Of a stretch of DNA of 64,000 nt, positions 31,592 to 40,281 are shown piece by piece (the first letter of the stretch is position 1; every line of letters starts with the position of its first letter). Source of the stretch: Semisulcospira habei (lineage: Eukaryota > Mollusca > Gastropoda > Semisulcospiridae); assembly GCA_036245525.1 (NCBI GenBank), contig BTPG01000005.1:174266784-174330783 (forward strand), in the 5' to 3' direction. The notes beneath the pieces were generated by a model. The model saw only the letters and a list, made by a program, of their open reading frames with translations. It was not told the origin of the DNA and did not search any database. The translations under genes were made by a program, and so were the position numbers.

Positions 31592-31965
31592 GGGGACCTG
31601 GGTGGGGTTAGGTACTTTTTAGTTCCCAGGGTCACCCTGGTCAGCCCCACAGGGTGAGTTTTTCTCTCTATTCTGGGGCATGTGTTTCTGTCTACCCTTT
31701 GTCCATTCACCTGTATTTGCCTTTTTAAAACTCTCCCTACTGTCTGCACTGCCTGTAGCTCTTGATATTGGATGTGTGTTGCTAAATGGTCTTAGCTTTA
31801 TTTAGGCCCCATGTGTTAGGTTTATTTAACGTATTTGACCAGATGGCGACATACATTCAATGTTCTGTTTATTTATTTTTTTTCACAAGCAGTGCAGGCA
31901 CGTCCTGAGAAAGCCTTGTTGCTGTCGGGACGTTAAGCAATGTACAATCAATTAAATCCGCCCCC
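31592..31965. repeat. Interspersed repeat inside D2b
   Basis: GGGTGGGGTTAGGTACTTTT and TAGTTCCCAGGGTCACCCTG...CAGGGTGAGTTTTTCTC resemble 61279-61345 (GGGGTGGGGTTAGCTACCTT...CAGGGTGGGTTTTTCTC). The AT-rich remainder ends TCGGGACGTTAAGCAATG (31928-31944). It separates D2b gag from its reverse transcriptase. The family is unknown; it could be a SINE or LINE 3' fragment. Confidence 0.5.
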
Positions 31966-31969
31966 CACC

Positions 31970-32660
31970 CCCGGACGCCACCGCTCCTGCAATGCTCCCC
32001 AGTGTGGACGTCCGCCCCTTTGAACCCACTCAAGGAAGCTGCGCTTCGTGGAGAGATCTCCGCCCTCTTGCGGAAGGATGCCACAGTGGCTGTCGCGCGC
32101 CCCGACTCCCCCGCCTGCTACAGTCGTCTCTTCACTGGTCCCCAAGCCTGAAGGCAAGTGGCGCCCGATCTTCAACCTCTCGGCCCTGTACCGGTGCACC
32201 TCCGCGCCGTCCCCCTGATGGAGGCCGCCAGAGCCCTTCGTCCTTCGGTGCAGCCTCGGGACTTCGCTGTCCGCCTGGACCTCTTGGACGCCTACCTTCA
32301 CGTCCTCGTTCTCCGCCGCTTCGCCTTCGTCGGCGTAGTCTTCCAGTTCCGCGCTCTCCCATTCGGCCTAAACCTTAGCCCCTGGGCGTTCACCCGCCTC
32401 ATGGACGGCGTCGTCGCCACGGCAAAACGGACGGCCTCGAGCCCATCTTCGATTTACCGCGACAAGCTGCTCTTTCGCATTCAGTCGGCGGCCGCCCTGG
32501 AGACGGACCGAAACGCGTTGCTGTGGCTTCTCGACAGGATCGGTTTCAGAGTCAACTTGGGGAAGTCAGACCTCACCCCCTACCGCCACTTCGTTCGCCT
32601 GGGCATGGAGTTTCTCACCAACCTCAACCTGGTGATATCGCTGGAACCGCGGATCCAGTA
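31970..32660 (+). pseudogene. D2b reverse transcriptase, catalytic motif lost
   Basis: The 32158-32660 frame carries VQPRDFAVRLDLLDAYLHV (motif A), VFQFRALPFGLNLSPWAFTR (motif B), then SSIYRDKLLFRI where an active DIRS enzyme has Y-x-D-D, followed by GKSDLTPYRHFVRLGMEFL. The second catalytic Asp is now Lys (codon 32464-32466), so the polymerase would be dead even where the frame is open. The upstream part (31990-32160) lies in another frame. Confidence 0.85.
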
Positions 32661-32899
32661 GCTCGCGATCCTGGCTCGCCTGGTGTTGCAGCAGGAGGCG
32701 GTCCCTGTCAGTGTGTGGTTACAGCGCCTGGGCCTGATGAGTGCGGCGGTGGACCTCCTTCCCCTGGGTCGTCTCGCCTACTGCCCACTTCAACTGCACC
32801 TGCTTCTCCTCTGGTGAATCTCCGTGGGCGACATCGACACCCCCGTCCCGGTTCCCCCCTTGCTCCTCCCGCTCCTCCGCCGTTGGACCGACCCTGTCT

Positions 32900-33700
32900 G
32901 GCTCGCCACCGGAGTTCCCCTGTCCTCCCCGTCGCCCCTGTGGTCCCTCTGCGTCGGCGCCAGCCGCTCCGGCTGGGGCGCGCACCTGCTGCCGACCTTC
33001 ACCATGGCTTCCGGCAGCTGGCCACCGGACTTCACAGACATGTCAACTGGTTGGAGCTACAGGCGGTTTGGCAAGCCCTCCTCACGTGGGAAACCACTCT
33101 CGGACGCCAGGAACTGCTCGTCCTTCTGACAACTCCACAGTAGTGTCCTACATACAGAAGCAGGGCGGGACCCGCTCCCCTTCCCTCTGCATGCTTCTTT
33201 ACCGGCTCTTCTGTTGATGCAAGGATCGCGGCATCTCCCTCCGAGCGAGACATATTCCGGGACACCTGAATGTCCTCGCGGACTCCCTATTAAGACGCGG
33301 TCAGCTACTCCATACCGACTCGTCTCTTCGCCCGGACATCTTCGGATGATCTGCACCACGTTGGAGACCCCGCTTATCGACCTATTTGCGACGAGGTGGA
33401 ACCACCAGCTTCCCCTCTTCATCTCGCCCATCCCAGACCCCCTAGCCTGGGCGGTCGATGCGCTCTCCATCCCCTGGGACGGCCTCTGCGCCTTTGCCTA
33501 CCCTCCCACTGGTCTGGTCCCCAAGGTCCTTCTCAAACTCAAGGGATGCAACGCAACTCTGTTGCTAGTGGCGCCGTTCTGCTGGACCAAGTCTTGGACC
33601 ACCGACCTCCTCAACCTCGCTACGGACCCCCCGCTGCAGTTACCCACTCCTCGCACGATGCTCATGCAACCGCGCCAGGCGCTTTTCCGTCCGTGCCCCA
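32900..33700 (+). pseudogene. D2b RNase H and methylase-like domain, frameshifted
   Basis: CVGASRSGWGAHLLPTF (32948 on), VNWLELQAVWQALLTWETTLG and NSTVVSYIQKQGGTRS are RNase H blocks in differing frames. Then MICTTLETPLIDLFATRWN, PLFISPIPDPLAWAVDALSI and CNATLLLVAPFCWTKSWTTD (33345-33615) form the block that DIRS elements carry between RNase H and recombinase, usually described as a methylase-like domain. Several indels separate the blocks. Confidence 0.75.
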
Positions 33701-33739
33701 AACGACTCCTTCTCCACGCTTGGAGATTGTGCAGCGTGC

Positions 33740-34810
33740 CCTCGCCGCTAGAGGCTTCTCAAGTGAGGCATTGGCAGCTTTCGCTGCAGGCCGCAGTCCC
33801 TCGACCCTGCGAGTCTACGAGGGAAATTGGAGAGTGCTTCGAGCCTGGTGTGACCTCCGTCACCTCCCCCCCACCGATCTGACCTCCCCCCAGCATGCCG
33901 AGTTCTTCCTCTGGCTTTCGCCGAGCAGCACTTGGCACCGATCACCATCAGGGGCTACCTTGCCATAATTGCGGACACTTACTACTGTCACTTGGGCTGA
34001 GCAGTCCCCAGCAAGTGTAAAGACCTCGCTGACCTTATGGCCCACTTCGGAATACAACGGCCTGCCTTCCGCTCCCTGATCCCACGATGGGATCTACCCT
34101 GGGTACTCACCTGGTTAAACGCTAAATGTTTCGAGCTGCTTCCCCTTGCAAGCCTGGCCGACGTGACGCGAAAGACCTGCTTTCTCCTCGCCCTTGCCAC
34201 AGCCTCCAGAGTGAGTGAGCTGCACGCGCTCTGCGCGCCCCACCTGCCTGCAGTTCAGGTCGGATGGCTCTGTGCAGCTATTAATGGACCTGGCCTTCTT
34301 GGCCAAGACACAGTCCCCGTTGACAGCCCTCCAGGTGATCACTGTGCGACCACTGAAGATGCTCAGCCCCAACAGGGATGTCGGACAACAGGACCCGGTG
34401 AGAGCCTTACGCGTGTACCTACGCCGAACCAAGCCACTCCGCCGGGGATGCACGCGCCTCTTTCTCCCTCTGTTCCCAGGTAGACAAGACATCTCAGCCC
34501 AGACGATCTCTTCCTGGCTAAGATGGGTGATACGTTCCGCCTACCAAGACCTCTACCCCGACGCTGACAAGCGACTTCACTTCAGGGCCCATAAGGTCCG
34601 AGCCATGGCTGCTTGCGCCGCATTCGACTGCTACTGTGCTGTCCGAGACATTGTGGCTGCCGTAGGCTGGCGGACTGAGTCGACCTTCACCCGGTTCTAC
34701 CTCCGAAACCTGGCTGGCCAGCGAGAGAACCTGGCCCTGGTGGGGGACATCGAGGCGGCGCAACACTCCCTCTCGGCACCTTCGGTGCCGTTGGTAACCT
34801 TTAGCTAAAA
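33740..34810 (+). pseudogene. D2b tyrosine recombinase, frameshifted
   Basis: The N-terminal domain reads FAAGRSPSTLRVYEGNWRVL and RAWCDLRHLPPTDLTSPQHA (33780-33905). The catalytic region reads WLNAKCFELLPLASLADVTR, then LALATASRVSELHAL (Arg I), PGRQDISAQTISSWLRWVIR, AHKVRAMAA (HxxR, near 34590) and WRTESTFTRFYLRNLAGQRE (presumed Tyr near 34700). The last 200 codons (34215-34808) are open in one frame. Upstream there are at least two frame changes, so this is not a complete recombinase. Confidence 0.8.
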
Positions 34811-34904
34811 TTGTCGGGAGTTTGCTCTGGGATGGGCGGGTCTGGCTAGCTTGTGGGGTTACAAGTTCTGCGGCACCCCCCTCCTGTTTGCTATTCTCCC
34901 ATGT

Positions 34905-35268
34905 AGTCATGGCATCGGTAATGTTTTTGAAGAAACAAATGAATTTTTCTTTAAAATGTATTTTTTTGAAAAATACTTACCGATGCCATGACTCGGATGG
35001 CCCTCCCACCTACCCCGCTTGCCGCTCGTCTGCTAAGCAAATAAACTGGGGTCTCTCGGCACAAGCCAGTTACACGTATGGGGTGGGACGGGAGGCTACT
35101 CGTGGCTGGGTCACGACACCCCCAGGTAGTCTCCCTTGGCCCAATAGGTACATGTCGTAAGTTTTTGGCTAAAACTGTGTAAGCTATAGGTAATCCCATG
35201 TAGTCATGGCATCGGTAAGTATTTTTCGAAAAAATACATTTTAAAGAAAAGTTCATTTTCTGTGTTGA
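34905..35268 (+). repeat. D2b internal complementary region and right terminus
   Basis: CATGTAGTCATGGCATCGGT through CTTACCGATGCCATGACTC (34900-34995) repeats the element ends in inverse order. The right terminus follows and ends ATGGCATCGGTAAGTATTTT...TTTTAAAGAAAAGTTC at about 35268. The layout is the same as at D1 18990-19370. Confidence 0.82.
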
Positions 35269-35811
35269 GATGCTTGATCCTGGGGAATATAACTTTAATA
35301 TTATGCCTTCATTTTCAAATGTGTCATAGCATGACAATGTAGGTGGTAATATTTTGTTCATGTGCACTTTGTGTGGTATTGATCCAGTGAGTGTGAGGTT
35401 CAACAGTTCGGTATGGGCAATGGCGAGACAGATATTGAGATATAGTACAGTGGTGGCGAAATCCACCAGTTTGTGTGTCGGTGAGGAATAAACTTGGACA
35501 TCCTTCAGTTGCTGCTTAGCTTCTTCACACTTACAAAATCAGTATCCAATTGTATACCCGACATTTTTTCTTTCAAAATATTAATAAATTGTGGTGTGAT
35601 AGTCTTTTCTAAGGGTGTTTCTTTCTTCGTTGGGTTATTCTTTGCATCAGTTTAGTTAAACACGCATTTCTGCTTGCCCTTCTGATGAGTTACAATTTTG
35701 TTCTCTCTGAACTGTCATGGTTGATCCAAATCTTCTTGTAATGTTTATGTTGTTTCATGTGATTTCATTTTGATTGTTGTATGGTGGATTGTGACTTCAA
35801 TTGTTCTACAG
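35269..35811. other. Intron sequence before the first zinc-finger exon
   Basis: AT-rich intron with no recognised repeat. It ends in a T-rich tract and TTGTTCTACAG. Confidence 0.6.
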
Positions 35812-36040
35812 TGGATGAAGAGCTTGTGGCTGGAAGCTGCCCCACCCCTGGCTGTAATGGCGTGGGCCACATCAAGGGGGCAAAGTATGTGGGTCACCAC
35901 AGCGCTTTTGGCTGCCCCTACTCAACCCTTAACATGAACAAAGAATCCACACTGCAGGATCGCCTGGGTTCTACTCGCATTGAGGAGGGTCCTGTGGCTC
36001 CCTTGTTCATCCGCACCAAAATGGAGGCTGGGGAGATCAG
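35812..36040 (+). CDS. L3MBTL: L3MBTL-like exon: first CCHHC zinc finger
   Basis: The 229-nt exon starts with two bases that complete the codon left open at 20774 and ends with two bases before GTGAGG. The product is VDEELVAGS, then CPTPGCNGVGHIKGAKYVGH and HSAFGCPYSTLNMNKESTLQ, then a linker. CPTPGC..GH...HH...GCPY is the C2HC (CCHHC) finger found downstream of MBT repeats in L3MBTL proteins and in MYT1. In L3MBTL proteins it directly follows the last MBT repeat, as here. The linker contains APLFIRTKMEAGEI. Confidence 0.95.
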
Positions 36041-36084
36041 GTGAGGTTCTCGGGTTTTGAGGCTCATGTGCAAAGAAAAAGCGA

Positions 36085-36704
36085 GTCTGGGCCAGTGGTC
36101 GTCCGTCCAACGTCCGCTGTCATACATGGTAAACTTTAACATTGGCATTTTCTCGGAGGCTATTCAAAGCACAGTCTTCTATCTTGGCCCAACGATACTT
36201 TGTGGCAAGACCTTTCTAAACATGCCAATTTGACTGACCTCTCTTAAAGGTCAAGGTCAGGGGATGAGGAAATGGGTCAAAAATTGCAATATTTTGACAA
36301 CATTTATTTTTTCAAATACTATTCACAACCTCAAACCCAAACTTTGTGCAACGATACCTAATGGAAAGACCTTCCTATGCATACGAATTTGGTTGATCCC
36401 TTGGAAAGGTCAAGGGTGACGAGAGATCAGAAAATAGGTGAAAAATAGCCATATTTTGACAAAAGATGTTTTTTTTCAAATATTTTTCACAACTTCAAAC
36501 CCAAACTTGGTACAAAGATACCTGATGGTACGACCTATCTATGCATACTAATTTGGATGACCTGTAGGAAAGGTCAAGTGTCACAAGATGTCGGCAAATG
36601 TGTGTAAAATGCCAATTTTCAATAGAATTGTAGTTTTTATCAACATTTTTGGAAATTTTCCAATCAATTTTGACTCAAAGGTAGCTGATGATAAGACCTT
36701 CATA
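36085..36704. repeat. Intronic AGGTCA-type long repeat, part 3a
   Basis: It begins just after the zinc-finger exon with GGGCCAGTGGTCGTCCGTCC (compare GGGCCAGTGGTCCGTTGTCT at 13132). The phrases of the other two blocks follow in the same order, up to GATAAGACCTTCATA at 36704, where the composite foldback element is inserted. Confidence 0.75.
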
Positions 36705-36912
36705 AGAGAAAGATAATAGGAGACCCGTAAGACAATAAATTCAATAGAGCCGCATCCATCATTAATTTACGCCATTTTTAATATCATATTTTTGACCCCA
36801 ATTTTACCCCCGTTAATTCTAAATCAACCCTTTGATTTTTAAAAAGTGACGAGCATGACGGATGCGGCTCTATTGATCTGATTATCTTACGGGTCTCCTA
36901 TTATCTTTCTCT
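36705..36912 (+). repeat. MITE arm 1 of composite element
   Basis: 208 bp with terminal inverted repeats (AGAGAAAGATAATAGGAGAC at the left, its complement at the right) and subterminal GAGCCGCATCC-type repeats. Its reverse complement matches arm 2 across almost its whole length (for example CGTTAATTCTAAATCAACCC against GGGTTGATTTAGAATTAACG). Confidence 0.85.
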
Positions 36913-37080
36913 CACCAAGGTCAAGGTCATGGGCCAAGGTCGTCAAGGACATCAAGGTCAAAGGTCATGGGTCAAGGATCAAGGTCACCAAGGTCATGGG
37001 TCAAGGTCATGGGTCAAGGTCACCAAGGTCATGGGTCAAGGTCATGGGTCAAGGTCATGGGTCAAGGTCATGGTATTAAG
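36913..37080 (+). promoter_or_regulatory. Dense AAGGTCA half-site array (candidate nuclear receptor sites)
   Basis: Around a dozen AGGTCA hexamers occur in about 165 bp, most as TCAAGGTCATGGG units with a period of about 14 bp. They include the TCAAGGTCA extended half-site and one AGGTCA-A-AGGTCA direct repeat with 1-bp spacing. AGGTCA is the half-site of nuclear receptors, and TCAAGGTCA suits monomeric binders such as ERR or FTZ-F1/SF-1. Function here is inference; the array may simply be satellite-like. Confidence 0.45.
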
Positions 37081-37139
37081 TTTCACTTGGCATCACTTGA
37101 TCAGGTAAATGATTAGGTATTGACAGAGACAATAGTTAT

Positions 37140-37351
37140 AGAGAAAGATAATAGGAGACCCGAAAGATAATCAGATCAATAAGGCCGCATCAGTCATACT
37201 CATCACTTTTTAAAAATCAAAGGGTTGATTTAGAATTAACGGGGGGGGTAAAATTGGGGTCAAAATTTTGATATTAAAAAATGATGTAAATTAATGACTG
37301 ATGCGGCTCTATTGAATTCATTGTCTTTCGGGTCTCCTATTATCTTTCTCT
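37140..37351 (-). repeat. MITE arm 2 of composite element (inverted)
   Basis: 212 bp, the inverse of arm 1 with small differences (CGAAAGATAATC for CGTAAGATAATC, and a longer G run). Its right end gives the TCATA junction. Confidence 0.85.
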
Positions 37352-37870
37352 TCATATGCATACTAATTTAGTTGACCCATCGCAAAGGTCAAGGGATGAT
37401 CTAAAAATAGGTTTTAAAAAAATATTTTGACAAAAAATAAATATGTTTTTCTTAAATATTATTTTCAACTTCAAACTCGGTACAGAGATACCTGATGGTA
37501 AGACCTATCTACGCATACTAATTTGCAAGACCCCTCGGAAAGGTCAAAGGTCACAAGAGGTCAGTAAATGTGTGAAAAATGCCATTTTTTGTTAGAATTG
37601 TAGTTTTTATCAAAGTTTTTGCAAACTTTTAAATCAAATTTGGCATGGTGCTTGCTGATGGCAAGACATTTCTATGCATACTAATTCAGTCGACTCATCG
37701 CAATGGTCAAGGGTCACGGGGTTTTGACAGATGTAAAAAATGCTTAAATTTTTAGAAAACATGGGTTTTGCTGGTGCTGAAGCCAGCCCTTTACTTATTG
37801 TAACAAAGGTCACACATTTGTGTATCAGTCATACACATGAGCCATAAGGGCTTTGCCTTTCTTGTTCAGA
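37352..37870. repeat. Intronic AGGTCA-type long repeat, part 3b
   Basis: The repeat resumes at TCATATGCATACTAATTTAG and runs to GAGCCATAAGGGCTTTGCCTTTCTTG at about 37841-37866. A 24-bp phrase, CATAAGGGCTTTGCCTTTCT plus TGTT, recurs at 39473-39496 beyond the RTE R3 insertion. Confidence 0.7.
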
Positions 37871-38070
37871 TCAGGATGTCACACATTTTAGGATGGCCTC
37901 ATAGGCACTGTATACATATCACTCTATCCTGCCTGACGCACTAAAGAAGGAAATGGATCATCCATGATAGTTCAAGGGTAGTGCCTCATTAGATTGGCAC
38001 CTGCATGCAGAGGCTGGGAAGATAAAAGTGTTTTCTCATTTACATCAAACGGACCACATTTTACGATGGT
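37867..38070. other. Non-repeat segment left of RTE R3, inside the 24-bp direct repeats
   Basis: About 200 bp without an ORF. It contains half of a palindrome family-1 unit (GATCATCCATGATAGTTCAA and GGGTAGTGCC, 37957-37984). Together with R3 it lies between the two 24-bp direct repeats, so it may have arrived with R3. Confidence 0.4.
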
Positions 38071-39475
38071 TTCTTACGTACTTACTTATGCCTGTCACCC
38101 TTACCCGCGTATAGGCCGTCGACGAGAGACCTCCAGCAACTCCTGTCCTGTGCTTCTCCTTCGATTCTACTCCAGGTGGTTCCCAGTCTCTTGATGTCTG
38201 CTTGGAGGTCTCGACGCCAGGAGTTTCTCGGCCTACCTCTTTTCCTCTTTCCCTCTTTCCCTGGGGGTTCCATGACAATGCCTGCCTAGTGATACTGGAA
38301 GCTGGCTTTCTCAGGCTGTGACCGATCCATCCCCATCTTCTTCGCCCAATTTCATTCTCTGCTGTTATCTGCTCTGTTCTGTCCCAGAGTCTGACGTTGC
38401 TGATCTTCTCTGGCCAGTGGATTTTCAAAATTCTTCTAAGGCAACTGTTCATGAAGGTCTGTACTCTGTTGACTGTGGTTTTTGTCAATCTCCAAGTCTC
38501 TGCTCCATATAGGAGAACTGCTTTTACATTGGAGTTGAAAATCCGGACTTTGGTGTGTTGTGACAGCTCTCTGGAACTCCACACTTTTTTCAACTGGAGA
38601 AAGGCTGCTCTGGCTTTACCGATTCGTGCTCTGACATCTGCATCAGTGCCGCCTTTTTTGTCTATGATGCTCCCGAGATAGGTGAAGGACTCCACCTCCT
38701 CCAACGGGGTGCCAGCAAGCAAGATTGGTTCTTCCCTGGTTGTGTTCAGCCTCATTGTCTTTGTTTTCTGTTTGTGAATGGTGAGGCCCACTTGGGATGA
38801 GATGTCAGCAAGCCTTGTGGTCTTGTCCTGCATTTGTTGCTGAGTGTGGGACAGTAAAGCCAAGTCGTCTGCAAAATCGAGGTCGTCAAGCTGTGTCCAC
38901 AGTGTCCACTGTATTCCACTTCGTCTGTGCTCTGTGGTCATCTTCATGACCCAGTCTATGGCCAGTAGGAAGAGGAACGGAGACAGCAGACACCCCTGCC
39001 TGACACCAGTTCTGACCTGGAGCTCCCTGGTGAACTGCCCTTCGTGGATCACGCGACATGTCATGCCATCGTAGCTGCTCTTGATCAGGCGGACGAGCTT
39101 TGTGGGTACACCGTAGTGTCGTAGGAGTTTCCACAGAGTCTCTCGGTCCACACTGTCAAATGCTTTCTCATAATCCACAAAGTTGACGTACAGCGGGGAG
39201 CTCCACTCCAGAGACTGTTCCACGATGATGTGGAGAGTGGCGATCTGGTCTGTACATGATCGGTTCTTCCTGAATCCTGCTTGCTGGTCTCTCAGCTGGG
39301 GGTCAACGGAGCTCTTCATTCTCTCCAGGATGATCCTGTTGAAGACCTTTCCTGGTACTGACAGCAAGGTGATTCCTCTGTAGTTGGAACACTTGCTGAG
39401 GTCGCCTTTCTTGGGAAGCTTGATTAGGTACCCCTCCTTCCAGTCAGCCGGCATCACCTCCTCTTCCCAGGACAT
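38045..39475 (-). pseudogene. RTE R3 reverse transcriptase C-terminal half, open
   Basis: About 470 codons are open on the minus strand. It starts inside the reverse transcriptase ([20 protein letters not shown]) and contains [109 protein letters not shown], and a C-terminal [11 protein letters not shown] plus basic [12 protein letters not shown] region shifted near the end. The endonuclease is absent, and the apparent initiator Met comes from flanking DNA. A dead copy, but it preserves the palm and thumb. Confidence 0.85.
38071..39472 (-). mobile_element. RTE-like LINE R3, 5'-truncated half copy
   Basis: The minus-strand 3' terminus with TAAGTAAG-type tail is at the left (38074-38097). The right end stops in the reverse transcriptase before the motif A region at about 39470. 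The sequence is close to R1 but without its frameshifts. Possible target duplication is the 24-bp CATAAGGG...CTTGTT repeat at 37843-37866 and 39473-39496, which would include 200 bp of extra sequence at the 3' side. Confidence 0.82.
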
Positions 39476-39539
39476 AAGGGCTTTGCCTTTCTTGTTTTTA
39501 TTTCTATTTCTGACTAGTCTTTTTGTTCATCTCCTAAAA

Positions 39540-39593
39540 TCTCTGGCCTTTAAGTTAAGGCACTTTATAAGTACTCATCATTATTATTATTAC
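39540..39593 (+). repeat. (ATT)n-tailed LINE/SINE 3' remnant
   Basis: GGCACTTTATAAGTACTCAT then (ATT)n, ending TTACC. This resembles the 3' tail of L2/CR1-type elements and of the SINE at 59611-60012 (CGCCTATATAATAACGGTAT plus (ATT)n). LINE C was inserted right after it. Confidence 0.5.
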
Positions 39594-39607
39594 CGCATCC
39601 AGCCCTG
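39594..39607. repeat. Target-site duplication of LINE C, left
   Basis: CGCATCCAGCCCTG is repeated exactly at 45642-45655. The final G may belong to the element, giving 13-14 bp. Confidence 0.92.
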
Positions 39608-40281
39608 CCTACCCGGCACCGGCCTCCACGTGGCGTAGGTGGGTAGTCCGCTCAGTCCCTGACTGAGTGGGCTAGCGGACGGGTGCCATCTTTGTCCAGG
39701 ATTAGGACTTGATGTCAGCAGATATGTTGTTCAGCCTTTTCACTGGTCCGGTTTTTAAGGAGCTGTGCTAACCTAGGTCGTACCATGTTGGATTGGTCCT
39801 TAAAAATACTCGTGACTTTTTGGTCCTTTGGATCCCAAGTGTTTGCCGTGCTTGGAGACCCGTGTCGGGGGAGAAGAGGATCCTGGTGGCTGAGGTTCCC
39901 TTTGGGCTGCGGCTCACTGGTGCCAACACTCCACTTCGGCCTTGACTTCTACCTAAACGGGAGGCTAGTCGTACCGGCCTAGTCAATCGGCTCTTGTCAC
40001 GTTGAGCCCTATCCCACTGTTGACATGCGGGTTGCTATACGGAGCACCATGCTATAGCTTCTGCTGCTGATTAGGTGCTTTACGCCAGTATTCCCCTGCA
40101 TTCAACGGTGTGATAGAAGGCGGTGGCTCAAACGGTTCAATCGGGCTTACCCCCTTGAGTATATCTTTCGGGCAGTCTCCATTGTGCGTCGGCTGGAGAC
40201 CCGCCGACAGTTGCACTTTCCCTTGTTGGGCTCGGTGGCGGGCGGGGACCCCCGGGGGATGAATATCTCTACTAATATAAT

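Larger units (their letters stand above)
24300..35268 (+). mobile_element. DIRS-type element D2b, split by LINE copy B
   Basis: A gag N-terminus (24388 on) and part of gag run to 25190. LINE B occupies 25191-31195, and gag resumes at 31196. Reverse transcriptase (32100-32660), RNase H and methylase-like (32940-33660), tyrosine recombinase (33740-34790) and the right terminus with internal complementary region (34905-35268) follow. The LINE duplication CTCTCCCAGAACGC at 25177-25190 and 31196-31209 proves the two halves were contiguous. Coding frames are broken at several points. Confidence 0.85.
36705..37351. mobile_element. Composite foldback insertion: two inverted MITEs around an AAGGTCA array
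   Basis: The 647-bp unit begins AGAGAAAGATAATAGGAGAC and ends in its reverse complement. The host repeat is interrupted cleanly: TTCATA at 36699-36704 and TCATATGCATACTAATTTAG from 37352, giving a 5-bp duplication TCATA. Inside are two roughly 210-bp MITEs in opposite orientation (36705-36912 and 37140-37351), each with its own terminal inverted repeats, and between them 227 bp that include a dense AAGGTCA array. No coding capacity. The shared outer duplication argues for insertion as one unit. Confidence 0.8.

Noticed and set aside
38045..38075. Extension of the RTE R3 frame past its end
   Set aside because: It reads into non-element flank.
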